Shown here: positions 1-8,784 of the stretch, piece after piece
How the letters are laid out: each line of letters begins with the position of its first letter
Numbering within the stretch: the stretch's first letter is position 1
Assembly: GCF_004571195.1 (NCBI RefSeq)
Contig: NZ_CP038271.1
Coordinates: forward strand, 1,416,001 to 1,480,000
Source of the DNA: Legionella geestiana
Lineage (GTDB): Bacteria > Pseudomonadota > Gammaproteobacteria > Legionellales > Legionellaceae
Direction: 5' to 3'
DNA: 64,000 bases
Notes under the pieces: generated by a model
Seen by the model: the letters and a program-made list of their open reading frames with translations, nothing else
What the model was told of the DNA's origin: nothing
The model's database searches: none
Position numbers and translations under genes: made by a program

Positions 1-1435
1 CGTAGCGTTGTCGCGGCAGATTCAATGCGAGGCTGTCTCGAGTCCACTGGTAGCCCGCGGCAAGGGAGGCGGGGCGGTCGAAGGCCACAAAGGTTTTTCC
101 GAGCTCAAGCTGGCCTGCCTGCGGTTGTGCGCCACGCCCGCTCATGCTGAGGTCCTGCACCAGAAATGCCTTTGTCGCACCTATCCATTCAGCCGTCAGG
201 CTGTAGCCGGAGATGTTCAGGGTGGCATGTCCGCCAATCGATGGCACCGTACGGACATTTTCACTGCCGTTTGTGGGGTTGCCAAAGCCCGCGAAGGTCG
301 TCAGGGGCGCTGAACCGGTATTCTGCAGCCCCTGGGCATCGGCCATGGAGCCTATCATGCTGAAGCCCAGCTCACCGAGGACTTTGTCGTTATCAATAAT
401 ATATCCGGCATTGATACCGCCCACGCCTGATTTTCCAACTTTCGTGTCACTTTTAAAGCCGTATACGGCGGCATAAGGCCCTGATGCCGTCTGAGAACGA
501 TAGCCAAGCACAACGGGACGGGTTTTTACCCGGCCAATGAGCTGTGGCAGGGTAGAACTTACCATGGACGTTGAATAGCGGCCAAAGGGCGCATAAATCT
601 GGCCCGCGGTAAAATAAAACGGCGTTTCGTCAAGGTCGCCGATGTTGACAAAACCGAGGTTCAGGTCAATGGAAGAGTTGTCTACCCGCTGCCCCCCAAA
701 GAGCGGAGGCGCACTGTCAAAGGCAAAGCCGACAAACGCCTCGACCTTGTCGTTCAGTGCCGCTGCCACATCAATTTCGCTGGAGCCTAAATCCCAGTCG
801 CCAGTGGTGGGGCCTTTGTAAGGCCGCGAGACAAAGCCGCCCGGTTCGAGCTTGCCGCTCAGCGCCACGATGGGAACCGAAGGCACCGGGTAGCCCTCTT
901 TTTCATATGCGCGATAGAGGCGGCGGCGTTGCTGCATCAGGCGTACGTCGCGGTTGATACTGGAAATGTTAACGATATAATCCGAGCCGTCAAACGCGGG
1001 CCGGTCCCCAAGGTAGGGCGAGGTGATGACCGGGGTGCCGGCAATCCAGGTTATCACGCGGTCATCGGCAACAAGTGCAGTCGGGAAAAAGCCCAGTGAA
1101 TCGGGATGCCCTTCAGGCTGATGCACTGTAAGCGGCGCCACATGAAACGGCTCAGGTTCCACGTTGTGAAGCCGTCGCCCCTTCACTCTGACTGGCTTGT
1201 TACTGCTGTTTTGCGCGGGCACCCTCGAGGGTTTCGCCGGCGCTTTTTGTGGAGCCACTTTTTTCGGTGTGTCCGTCTGTTGGACGAGCCGCTTCTCAAG
1301 CTGGGTTAGCTGGCTTTCGAGCAGGCGGGTCTGCTGCTTTAAGAGCTGAATTTCACGTTGCAGTTCGGCGTTGCTTGCGGCAAACAACGGAGAGGAAACG
1401 GCGGCTATGGCCAACAATAAGACGGTGTGTTTCAC
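1..1435 (-). CDS. lbtU: LbtU-family siderophore porin, C-terminus cut by window edge
   Basis: This is an outer-membrane porin of the Legionella LbtU family, which takes up ferric siderophore without TonB. About 478 residues are visible, running off the left edge. A signal peptide (VKHTVLLLAIAAVSSPLFAA) is followed by a coiled coil from about residue 22 to 50 (ELQREIQLLKQQTRLLESQL), a basic proline-rich linker, and a long barrel domain with motifs such as SLGFFPTALVADDRV, AFDGSDYIVNISSINRDVR and PFYFTAGQIYAPFGR. The start is GTG at 1435, with AGGAG eight bases upstream. A -10-like TATACT lies at 1486-1491 on this strand. The coiled coil plus porin order is typical of the family. Substrate assignment rests on family resemblance only. 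Confidence 0.8.
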   Translation of the reverse strand, partial: MKHTVLLLAIAAVSSPLFAASNAELQREIQLLKQQTRLLESQLTQLEKRLVQQTDTPKKVAPQKAPAKPSRVPAQNSSNKPVRVKGRRLHNVEPEPFHVAPLTVHQPEGHPDSLGFFPTALVADDRVITWIAGTPVITSPYLGDRPAFDGSDYIVNISSINRDVRLMQQRRRLYRAYEKEGYPVPSVPIVALSGKLEPGGFVSRPYKGPTTGDWDLGSSEIDVAAALNDKVEAFVGFAFDSAPPLFGGQRVDNSSIDLNLGFVNIGDLDETPFYFTAGQIYAPFGRYSTSMVSSTLPQLIGRVKTRPVVLGYRSQTASGPYAAVYGFKSDTKVGKSGVGGINAGYIIDNDKVLGELGFSMIGSMADAQGLQNTGSAPLTTFAGFGNPTNGSENVRTVPSIGGHATLNISGYSLTAEWIGATKAFLVQDLSMSGRGAQPQAGQLELGKTFVAFDRPASLAAGYQWTRDSLALNLPRQRY

Positions 1436-1518
1436 TCGAGGCGCTCCTGATAATTCTTTTTACTTCCATTGGCGGAGAGAGCCAGAGTATAACCCGACTT
1501 ACGCATGCTGACCAGCCT

Positions 1519-1548
1519 TTGCGCACGCGCGCGTAAAGATGGTATGCT
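1519..1548 (+). promoter_or_regulatory. candidate sigma-70 promoter of the 1582 gene
   Basis: TTGCGC at 1519-1524 and TATGCT at 1543-1548 are separated by 18 bases and lie about 35 bases before the start codon at 1582. The match is moderate. The opposite strand of the same divergent region carries the -10-like box of the LbtU gene. Confidence 0.4.
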
Positions 1549-1581
1549 CGAAAACTTTTAATACAAAAGGGAGTGCCTGAC

Positions 1582-2091
1582 ATGTCAGAGTCTGACTTTT
1601 GGAGAGCGGGGTATCGCTCTACGGCGCACAACCGCAAAGCCATGCGAGGCAATGCCACTGCAGGACTGGTAACGGAGTTTGGCAATAATCCGCTGGACCC
1701 GCCAACGGTTTTGCTGTCAAAAATTCCACAGGCAGGCATCTCACTTTTTACGGCGGCTTTTGGCGATGTAAAGCCCGTTGAGCGTGTGATTCAAGGAGGG
1801 ATTGGGATGGTTTCGTGTTTGCAGATAGTCTGTGCCATTCTCATGTTTGTAATGCAAGAGTCATGCGAAAACCGGATATTCTGGGTATGCGTGCTGGCAG
1901 AGCTTCTGCGCTATATTTCTCCTGGTCTCGTTATTTTGGCAGGCCTGCCTGCAGAGCTTGCCAAAGAAAAGTCTGGAAGTGGCGACGAACATGCGCTTGA
2001 AAACCCGATATCTAATACCCCGTCGGCGGGTGCACTGCCTCAGGATAACGATAATTCTGATGAAGAAATGGGAATAAATCCTGCTATTTGA
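1582..2091 (+). CDS. orphan two-helix membrane protein with acidic tail
   Basis: I do not recognise this 169-residue protein. It has a polar N-terminus without a signal peptide, two hydrophobic segments at about 73-92 and 97-121, and a polar acidic tail (about 130-169) rich in Asp, Glu, Ser and Pro. The ATG at 1582 is preferred over an in-frame GTG at 1573 because AAGGGAG lies at the right distance before it. It ends 11 bases before mutM and runs in the same direction. Its build (helical hairpin plus polar tail) recurs in other orphans of this window at 33512 and 55712, though no clear sequence similarity was seen. It could be a secreted effector or an inner-membrane protein; neither is shown. 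Confidence 0.7.
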   Translation: MSESDFWRAGYRSTAHNRKAMRGNATAGLVTEFGNNPLDPPTVLLSKIPQAGISLFTAAFGDVKPVERVIQGGIGMVSCLQIVCAILMFVMQESCENRIFWVCVLAELLRYISPGLVILAGLPAELAKEKSGSGDEHALENPISNTPSAGALPQDNDNSDEEMGINPAI

Positions 2092-2102
2092 GAGAGATGT
2101 GC

Positions 2103-2921
2103 ATGCCAGAACTGCCAGAAGTTGAAACCGTGTTGCGCGGCATCCGTCCGCATCTTCTTAAGTCGCGCATTGAGTCACTCATCGTGCGGGATGCGCGCCT
2201 TCGCTGGCCGGTGCCACCGGAGCTTGCGGACCTCGTTCAGGGGCAGCGGGTCAGGGCACTTTCGCGACGCGGAAAATACCTGCTGGTAACGCTTGAGACG
2301 GGTACGCTCTTGATTCACCTTGGCATGTCAGGCAGGCTTCACATTGTGCCCCGAGAGACGCCGCCATTGCGGCACGATCACGTTGACATGCGCTTTTCTG
2401 ACACGCACCTGTTGCGCTTTACCGACCCCCGCCGTTTTGGAGCGTGGCTCTATACGACAGCACCGCCAGAACTGCATCCGCTGCTGCAGGCACTCGGGCC
2501 TGAGCCGCTTGAAGAAGGGTTTAATGCCGCATTTCTCCACCGCCTGACCCGAAAACGCGTGCGTTCGGTGAAAACCCTTATCATGGACAGCCATGTAGTG
2601 GTGGGGGTTGGGAACATTTACGCACAGGAAGCCCTGTTTCTTGCGGGCATACATCCGGAAAAACCCGCTGGCAAGCTGAGTCTTGCCGAATGCGAGTGTC
2701 TGGTTCGCACCATTCGTGAAGTGCTGCAGGCAGCGATTGACGTGGGCGGTACAACGCTTAAAGATTTTACCAGCAGCGAGGGCAGGCCGGGCTACTTCAG
2801 CCAGTCGCTGCATGTCTACGGACGCGCCGGACAGCCCTGCACGCGCTGTGGAGCTGCTTTAGAGCTGCAGCGACTGGCCGCACGCAGTACGGTGTATTGC
2901 CCGTGCTGTCAGGTATTATAA
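2103..2921 (+). CDS. mutM: formamidopyrimidine-DNA glycosylase
   Basis: MutM (Fpg) excises 8-oxoguanine and other oxidised purines and cleaves the resulting abasic site. After Met removal the protein begins PELPEVETVLRGI, giving the catalytic proline and Glu3. The later motif DSHVVVGVGNIYAQEALF is the helix-two-turn-helix region. The C-terminal zinc finger is present as CTRCGAALELQ, then CPCC. Length is 272 residues, normal for the family. The start at 2103 is chosen because the mature enzyme must expose the Pro; an upstream in-frame ATG at 2088 would bury it. The 3' end overlaps the end of the convergent ubiI by six bases. Confidence 0.96.
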   Translation: MPELPEVETVLRGIRPHLLKSRIESLIVRDARLRWPVPPELADLVQGQRVRALSRRGKYLLVTLETGTLLIHLGMSGRLHIVPRETPPLRHDHVDMRFSDTHLLRFTDPRRFGAWLYTTAPPELHPLLQALGPEPLEEGFNAAFLHRLTRKRVRSVKTLIMDSHVVVGVGNIYAQEALFLAGIHPEKPAGKLSLAECECLVRTIREVLQAAIDVGGTTLKDFTSSEGRPGYFSQSLHVYGRAGQPCTRCGAALELQRLAARSTVYCPCCQVL

Positions 2922-4079
2922 GCCCTCGCCCCCCGCGTGCTCGATAAACCAGCGCTTCAGTGGCAGCAGATGGTTGCAGGCGCGCAGTGACGCGCCCCGC
3001 AAAGGGGCTGTCAGGGGGTTTGCAAAAAGTGCCTTCAGACCTTCCATCACGAGAATCGTCTGCCACACCGCGAATTTACGCTGGCGCTGGTACCGCCCGG
3101 CGAGGCGTGCGCTCCAGGCGAGGTCAGGGCATTCATCCAGCAGTTGCAGCCAGGTGTTGAGGTCGGCAAGGCCCACGTTCAGTCCAAGGCCGGCCAGCGG
3201 GTGAATGGTATGGGCGCAATCTCCAAGGAGCATCCAGCGCATGCCGCTGTAGGCTTCTGTATGGCGCATGTAGAGCGGAAAACGATGGCGCGCGCTGGTG
3301 ACACGTACTTTACCGGTAAAATCGCCAAACATCTCGGTAAGCGCGTCTCCCAGCGCATCATCGGAAAGGGCGAGCAGGTGTTCGGTGTGCGAATGGCTCG
3401 AGGACCAGACAATGGAACGCTGGTGAGGGTCTGGCAGAGGGAGAAAAGCCAGCGTGCCGTGCGTGCGAAACACCTGGGCGGCTGTTTTTTCGTGCGGCTT
3501 TTCCGTCTCGACCTGGCAGATGAGCGCGTCCTGGTGATAGGGCCATGTGGTGGAACCGATGTTAAGCAGTTCGCGGGTGGGGGATTCACGCCCATCCGCC
3601 ACCATCAGAAGACGCGCCTTTAATACCTGACCGCCGGCTTCAGCATGCACGCGGTCGGCATCACAGTTGACCTTGTCTATTTCGGTATGGGGCACGAGGT
3701 GCAGGCGGGGTTCAAGCGCCATTTTGCCAAGGAGTGCGGCGCGCAGTACCGATTCTTCGATGATAAAACCCAGAGCTGGCCGGGCGATGCTGCAGGCGTC
3801 AAAGTCGATGTGGGCGCCATTTTCGCCATCGCGCACATACATGCGCTGATAGGGTGAAAGGCGTGACTGTAAAAGGGTATGCCACACGCCGAGGGAGCGG
3901 AGCAGCGCTTCAGAAGCACTGTTGATGGCATAGACCCGTAAATCAGGAACAGAAAGGTCAACGGTGAGCGGGCCTTTATCAACCAGTGTGACATGGTGAC
4001 CCCGCTCAGCCATGGCAAGCGCGCTGCAAAGTCCGACGACACCACCCCCTACAACGAGAACGTCTGACAGTTCACTCAT
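2916..4079 (-). CDS. ubiI: FAD-dependent ubiquinone-biosynthesis hydroxylase (UbiI/UbiF type)
   Basis: This flavoprotein monooxygenase of the UbiH/UbiI/UbiF family (387 residues) hydroxylates the benzoquinone ring during aerobic ubiquinone synthesis. It shows the N-terminal dinucleotide-binding motif VLVVGGGVVGLCSALA, a DG motif at VADGRES, and the FAD-ribityl motif LLGDCAHTIHPLAGLGLNVG. It is the last gene of a leftward pepP-ubiH-ubiI operon; its start overlaps the ubiH stop by eight bases. The same order in E. coli (pepP-ubiH-visC) supports UbiI, which makes the C5 hydroxyl. Family members are hard to separate by eye, so UbiF is possible. Confidence 0.88.
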   Translation of the reverse strand: MSELSDVLVVGGGVVGLCSALAMAERGHHVTLVDKGPLTVDLSVPDLRVYAINSASEALLRSLGVWHTLLQSRLSPYQRMYVRDGENGAHIDFDACSIARPALGFIIEESVLRAALLGKMALEPRLHLVPHTEIDKVNCDADRVHAEAGGQVLKARLLMVADGRESPTRELLNIGSTTWPYHQDALICQVETEKPHEKTAAQVFRTHGTLAFLPLPDPHQRSIVWSSSHSHTEHLLALSDDALGDALTEMFGDFTGKVRVTSARHRFPLYMRHTEAYSGMRWMLLGDCAHTIHPLAGLGLNVGLADLNTWLQLLDECPDLAWSARLAGRYQRQRKFAVWQTILVMEGLKALFANPLTAPLRGASLRACNHLLPLKRWFIEHAGGEGL

Positions 4080-5277
4080 GTATTTTCTCCGGTGTTATCG
4101 GAATGCGACAGGCCAGTTTGCCCGGTGTGCCGCCAAACCCCTGGGCGTAGCGCGCCAGCTCCCGCTTGAGCGGCGGGCAATTGTCAAGCAGCGTGAGCCC
4201 TGCCGCACGCAATGTGCCAAGGCCTGGCCAGGACTGTGTAAAAAGGCGCACCAGGCCATCGGTAAATCCACGGATAATGTGTTGATCCTGGCGCCGTTTG
4301 CTCGCCCAGTCCTGCAGCATGAGTGGCGTAATTCCCTGCTCAATGATGCACTCAGCGAGCATGCTGACATCCCTCAGGCCAAGATTAAATCCCTGTCCTG
4401 CCACCGGATGCAGGGTGTTGGCAGCATTGGCTACAAGTGCCAGCGGAAAGGCGGCAATAGTTTCTGCACGGACTTCCCGCAACGGATAAATAAGACGCTC
4501 ACCAACGCGCTCAAAACGTCCGAGTCTATAGCCAAATGCATGCTGCAATTCACGCAGAAAGGTTTTTTCATCACATGCCCTGAGACGTGCCGCATCACGC
4601 GGTGTAAGGGTCCAGACGAGTGCCGCATGCATTTGGGTGAGCGGAAGCATGGCCATCGGGCCTGTGGGCGTAAAACGCTCATAGGCGACCTGCTGATGCG
4701 ATTGCGACAAACCAATGTTCGCAATCAGCGCATGCTGTTGATACGTTTTGACCGTAGCGCCAATGCCCGCGAAGCGGCGCGCGGAAGAGTCGGCGCCATC
4801 GGCGGCCACCACAAGTTTCGCGCGGATATTAAGAGTTTCTGAGGGGGTTTCGACAGTCGCTGTGACAGTTTTAAGGTCAAGTGCTGTCAAGCGCGCGGGC
4901 ATGAGGCAGGCGTTTTCTGGAAGGGCGCGCATCAACGCTGCATGGAGATGGTGCATTTCCACCACAAACCCAAGCGGGGTTTTCTGCGGTGCTTCGAGGC
5001 AGATTCTGCCAAAGCGCCCCTGCTCTGATACATGAATGGTGGTGATGGGGGTGGCGGCAGGCGCAACCTGTTCCCACACGCCCAGCATCTCGAGGATGTG
5101 TGTGGATGCCGGTGCGAGTGCCAGGGTGCGCGTATCGAGCGGACGGTCAGGCTCGGTTGCCGGCGTGCGCGCTTCCACGAGCAGTGTGCGAATGCCGTGA
5201 GGAGCGAGTGCGAGCTGGAGCGCCGCACCGGCAAGGCCGCCACCGATAATCAGTATGTCGGTATCCCGCTCAGTCAC
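4072..5277 (-). CDS. ubiH: 2-octaprenyl-6-methoxyphenol hydroxylase
   Basis: UbiH is an FAD monooxygenase that hydroxylates C1 of the ubiquinone ring. The 401-residue protein has the GxGxxG-type motif ILIIGGGLAGAALQLAL, the early family motif DTRTLALAPAS, a DG motif at VAADGADSSAR, and ANAANTLHPVAGQGFNLGLRD in the FAD-ribityl region. It is the middle gene of the pepP-ubiH-ubiI operon, overlapping both neighbours by eight bases, which suggests translational coupling. Length and motifs are normal. Confidence 0.93.
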   Translation of the reverse strand: MTERDTDILIIGGGLAGAALQLALAPHGIRTLLVEARTPATEPDRPLDTRTLALAPASTHILEMLGVWEQVAPAATPITTIHVSEQGRFGRICLEAPQKTPLGFVVEMHHLHAALMRALPENACLMPARLTALDLKTVTATVETPSETLNIRAKLVVAADGADSSARRFAGIGATVKTYQQHALIANIGLSQSHQQVAYERFTPTGPMAMLPLTQMHAALVWTLTPRDAARLRACDEKTFLRELQHAFGYRLGRFERVGERLIYPLREVRAETIAAFPLALVANAANTLHPVAGQGFNLGLRDVSMLAECIIEQGITPLMLQDWASKRRQDQHIIRGFTDGLVRLFTQSWPGLGTLRAAGLTLLDNCPPLKRELARYAQGFGGTPGKLACRIPITPEKIHE

Positions 5278-6577
5278 GAATTAACGCCTCCAGTGAATCA
5301 GCGTCCACGGCGAGGGCTGCCGTGAGGTTTTTATGCCCGTTTTCCGTCACCAGAATATCATCCTCAATGCGCACGCCTATGTTCCACCAGCGCGCATCAA
5401 GACCTGGAATATCGGCCGACAGGTAAAGGCCTGGTTCAACGGTTAACACCATGCCAGGCTCAAGCGGGCGCCAGGCGCCATCAACCCGGTAGCGGCCACA
5501 GTCGTGCACATCAAGTCCCAGCCAGTGCCCGGAATTATGCATGTAATACGGACGATACGCCTCATCCCTGATAAGTGCATCGGGATTGCCGCGCAAAATC
5601 CCAAGCTCACAAAGGCCTCTCGTGAGAATGTCAACGATAATGCGCTGAATGCTGTCCCATGGCGCGCCCGGACGAACCGCCTCAACCCCGGCCTTCTGGG
5701 CCGCAAGCACCAAATCGTACACAGCGCGCTGCTCAGGCGTGAAGCGTCCGTTGACCGGCCAGGTGCGCGTGATGTCCGCGGCGTAGCCCGCATACTCACC
5801 ACCGGCATCGATTAGCACCAGATTGCCCGGCACAAGTGGAGCATTATTGGCGGTGTAGTGCAGCACGCAGGCATTGGCACCATTGCCGACAATCGGGTCG
5901 TAGGCGTTCGCACGACAGCCCTCACGCAGGAAGGTGTACACAAGTTCCGCTTCAAGCTGGCATTCATTATCCAGATGGCGACAGGCGGCCATGGCGCGCT
6001 GATGGGCGCGCACGGAAATATCGGCGGCCCGCATCATAAGTGCGCATTCGGCCTCGCTCTTGAAAAGGCGCATTTCGCCAAGCACGGGGTCGAGGTCCTG
6101 CAGAATATCAGGCGCGCCAGTGCCTCGGCGAATGCGCATTTTCACCGATTGCATGGCGGAATGTATGGCCTTTTCAAGCCAGGGTGAGCGTCCAAACGGA
6201 AAGCAGACGGCCGTGCGTCCTGCCAGCAGTTCCGGCAGTTGCGCTTGAAGCTGCTCCATCGGCCACGCTTCATCCATGCCAAGCTCACTGACAGCCCCCT
6301 CCTGACCCAGCCGTGGTCCGGTCCATTTTTCTTCAGAAGGATTGCGCGCCCGGCTAAAAAGCAGGCTTTGAGTGGATGCACCGGCCGTTATGACCAGCAG
6401 GGCATCGGGTTCGTCAAAACCCGTGAGGTAGAAAAAATCACTGTCCTGGCGGAAGCGGTAATGGGTGTCGGCGTTGCGTATACATTCGCCCGCCGCTGGA
6501 ATCAGGGCGATGGCGCCTGCCGGGATGCGCGCGGCCAGGGTTTTGCGTCGGGTATGGTATTCCTTGCGGGTAATCAT
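5270..6577 (-). CDS. pepP: Xaa-Pro aminopeptidase
   Basis: PepP (aminopeptidase P, M24B family) removes an N-terminal residue linked to proline in the cytoplasm, using two metal ions. The 435-residue protein has an N-terminal creatinase-like domain (AAGECIRNADTHYRFRQDSD) and a pitta-bread catalytic domain. Metal ligands are visible as Asp residues in VLIDAGGEYAGYAADITRTW, His in HNSGHWLGLDVHD, and Glu residues in LTVEPGLYL and IGVRIEDDI. It is the first gene of the operon with ubiH and ubiI. The gene ygfB, which precedes pepP in E. coli, is absent here; the divergent neighbour is zapA. Confidence 0.95.
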   Translation of the reverse strand: MITRKEYHTRRKTLAARIPAGAIALIPAAGECIRNADTHYRFRQDSDFFYLTGFDEPDALLVITAGASTQSLLFSRARNPSEEKWTGPRLGQEGAVSELGMDEAWPMEQLQAQLPELLAGRTAVCFPFGRSPWLEKAIHSAMQSVKMRIRRGTGAPDILQDLDPVLGEMRLFKSEAECALMMRAADISVRAHQRAMAACRHLDNECQLEAELVYTFLREGCRANAYDPIVGNGANACVLHYTANNAPLVPGNLVLIDAGGEYAGYAADITRTWPVNGRFTPEQRAVYDLVLAAQKAGVEAVRPGAPWDSIQRIIVDILTRGLCELGILRGNPDALIRDEAYRPYYMHNSGHWLGLDVHDCGRYRVDGAWRPLEPGMVLTVEPGLYLSADIPGLDARWWNIGVRIEDDILVTENGHKNLTAALAVDADSLEALIRD

Positions 6578-6790
6578 GAAACAGTCCTCAATACCGCCTC
6601 GGGTGGTGTGATCATATACATAAGTTCCTTAAAAATGCCAGTTTCCGCCATGTGCATGCATCTCTCCGTTTTTCATCAGGCAACACGGTGTTGTCAGCAG
6701 ACCACAGAGCCCCTTTTTCAGCCGGATTTGCCCGATGCAGTCAAAATTGTTACCATTTTCAGACAGGCTGTAATGAGGAGGCGCGCGTAG

Positions 6791-7111
6791 ATGACCACAT
6801 CGCAACTTTGCACGGTTCGATTGCTGAACCGCAATTATGAATTCAAGTGCCCGGAGCACACGGTTGAGACCTTTCAACTGGCGGCGGCACGTCTGAATGA
6901 CGCCCTGCTTTCTCAGAAAAAAAAATCGAAAAACCTCGATGAGTACCAGACCCTCCTGCTCGCGGCACTGCATCTGACTCATGACCTCGTTACCTCTGAG
7001 CAACAGCAGGAATCACAGCGTCGGCAGATGACGCAGTTTATCAATTCTCTTGAAGGCAAAATCAATCAGGTGGTACGTGGTTATCCTGAACATGAACCAC
7101 AGACCGACTGA
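6791..7111 (+). CDS. zapA: cell division protein ZapA
   Basis: ZapA binds FtsZ and bundles protofilaments at the division ring. The 106-residue protein has the expected short beta hairpin (VRLLNRNYEFKCPEH) followed by a long C-terminal helix (from about residue 47) that forms the dimer and tetramer coiled coil. A GAGGAGG ribosome-binding site lies nine bases before the ATG. It diverges from pepP and is followed by 6S RNA, an order also found in E. coli, which supports the call. Confidence 0.9.
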   Translation: MTTSQLCTVRLLNRNYEFKCPEHTVETFQLAAARLNDALLSQKKKSKNLDEYQTLLLAALHLTHDLVTSEQQQESQRRQMTQFINSLEGKINQVVRGYPEHEPQTD

Positions 7112-7173
7112 AAAAAATGTGTAAATCCGGCAAAAGAAAGTGGCGCATGCATGGAAGCCTGCGTATACTGACA

Positions 7174-7336
7174 CTAACCCGACAGTGAGCGTTTTTCTGA
7201 ACCAATACGCACATCGAGGGGAGCATACTGATGCCGGCGTTGTGCAAGCCCACCCTGAGTGGGAAGCCTGAACCGTCACATCCGCCCCCCACCTGAACCC
7301 CAGGGTTCAAATAACAGAGCTGCCGGGTTACTTTCT
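7174..7336 (+). ncRNA. ssrS: 6S RNA
   Basis: 6S RNA binds the sigma-70 RNA polymerase holoenzyme and imitates an open promoter. Its 3' part closely resembles the conserved E. coli segment: CACCTGAACCCCAGGGTTCA at 7289-7308, then AACAGAGCTGCCGGGTT. The ends pair as a terminal stem, AACCCG at 7176-7181 with CGGGTT at 7324-7329, continued by CAG 7183-7185 with CTG 7320-7322. A TATACT -10 box at 7164-7169 places the start near 7176, and a T-run at 7344-7349 follows the closing stem. Position after zapA is conserved in gammaproteobacteria. Ends are estimates. Confidence 0.87.
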
Positions 7337-7403
7337 CTCCTGCTTTTTTGGTAATTATCAGTTAATATAACTCCTACTTTCTGTCACAAACGGTCTTACC
7401 AGC

Positions 7404-8156
7404 ATGACATCCTCCGGGAAAAAAACCCATTTTGGCTTTACTCAGGTTGACTGGGAAGATAAAGCGCGGCGTGTGGGTGCGGTATTTGACTCGGTCGCGA
7501 GCCGTTACGACATCATGAATGACGTACTTTCTCTGGGCGTACATCGGCTCTGGAAGCGCTTTGCGGTTTCGGTGAGCGGTGTTCGTGAGGGACAGACCGT
7601 ACTTGATTTGGCGGGTGGGACGGGGGATCTTGCGCGTCTTTTTTTGCCGCGTGTTGGTGAGAGTGGCCGGGTGGTACTTGCGGATATTAATGCGTCCATG
7701 CTGAGTGTCGGGCGTGAGCGCCTCCTTAATGAGGGCTATCTCGAAAATGTGATTCCGGTGCAGGCCAATGCGGAACGGCTGCCGTTTCCAGATAATTATT
7801 TTCATTGCGTCATCATCGGTTTTGGTCTGCGTAATGTCACAGACAAGGATGCAGCACTTCGTTCCATGTATCGTGTCTGCAAACCGGGCGGTAAACTGCT
7901 CGTGCTTGAATTTTCAAAGCCGGTGCTTCCGGGGCTTAAGCCGCTTTATGACTGGTATTCTTTCAATCTTTTGCCCACTCTTGGTGAATACATCGCCAAT
8001 GACCGTGGCAGTTATGCTTATCTTGCGGAGTCGATTCGCATGCATCCGGACCAGGAAACCCTGAAAACCATGATTGAGCAGGCAGGCTTTGAAGATGGCC
8101 GTTACCATAATCTGAGCGGTGGGATAGTGGCCTTGCACACGGCCTGCAAATACTGA
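7404..8156 (+). CDS. ubiE: ubiquinone/menaquinone C-methyltransferase
   Basis: UbiE is a SAM-dependent methyltransferase that adds the C2 methyl group to 2-methoxy-6-polyprenyl-benzoquinol in ubiquinone synthesis (and acts on demethylmenaquinone where present). The 250-residue protein has the family signature [20 protein letters not shown], the SAM motif [15 protein letters not shown], and the second signature region [16 protein letters not shown]. It starts a rightward ubiE-ubiJ-ubiB-tatA-tatB cluster with short gaps or overlaps, the same order as in E. coli. Confidence 0.96.
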   Translation: MTSSGKKTHFGFTQVDWEDKARRVGAVFDSVASRYDIMNDVLSLGVHRLWKRFAVSVSGVREGQTVLDLAGGTGDLARLFLPRVGESGRVVLADINASMLSVGRERLLNEGYLENVIPVQANAERLPFPDNYFHCVIIGFGLRNVTDKDAALRSMYRVCKPGGKLLVLEFSKPVLPGLKPLYDWYSFNLLPTLGEYIANDRGSYAYLAESIRMHPDQETLKTMIEQAGFEDGRYHNLSGGIVALHTACKY

Positions 8157-8163
8157 GGGTAAG

Positions 8164-8784
8164 ATGATAAAAGAACTTTCGCTAAAGGCCCTGCAAAAGG
8201 CCATCAATACGGCACTTTCGCTTGATCCCACTATGCCGGAGCGGGTTCGTGCGCTTGCCGGCAAGGTGCTGGAGGTGGTGATTTCACCGCTTGAGGTGCG
8301 CTTTTTTATCCGTTTTGGCGAGGATGGGAGTCTGACACTGTCCGACAGAAGCGCGATCGCGGCAACGGCGGTCATTCACAGCAGCCCGCTTGGTCTGATT
8401 CGCTTGAGCCTGCTGCCGTCTTCGAAAGCCCGCTCGCTCTTTAACGACAAGGTACGCTTAAGCGGGGATGTGGCTTTTGGCGAGCAGGTCAAAAAGCTGT
8501 TTGACGCGATGGACATTGACTGGGAAAGCCATCTCGCGCATTTTACCGGCGATGTGGTGGCGCACCAGATAGGTACGCTATTTCGTCAGGGGCGCGCGTT
8601 TAAAAACCGTCTCGAGAATTCCCTGCGCGGCAGTGTGACGGAATACCTGCAGGAAGAGGCGCGTCTTTTTCCGGGGCGTCAGGAAATTAACGACTTCCTA
8701 AGCGATGTGGATGCCCTGATGCTCTCCGTTGAGCGTCTGCAGGCACGCATCAATCATTTACAGGCCCGCCATGAAGTCGATTAA
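8164..8784 (+). CDS. ubiJ: ubiquinone biosynthesis accessory factor UbiJ
   Basis: UbiJ carries an SCP2 lipid-binding domain and helps hold the hydrophobic ubiquinone intermediates in the soluble Ubi complex. The 206-residue protein has an N-terminal SCP2-like region (about 10-110) and a charged C-terminal helix ending in a coiled-coil-like stretch (DVDALMLSVERLQARINHLQ). It begins seven bases after ubiE and overlaps the start of ubiB by 14 bases. Identification rests partly on this conserved order. Confidence 0.9.
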   Translation: MIKELSLKALQKAINTALSLDPTMPERVRALAGKVLEVVISPLEVRFFIRFGEDGSLTLSDRSAIAATAVIHSSPLGLIRLSLLPSSKARSLFNDKVRLSGDVAFGEQVKKLFDAMDIDWESHLAHFTGDVVAHQIGTLFRQGRAFKNRLENSLRGSVTEYLQEEARLFPGRQEINDFLSDVDALMLSVERLQARINHLQARHEVD

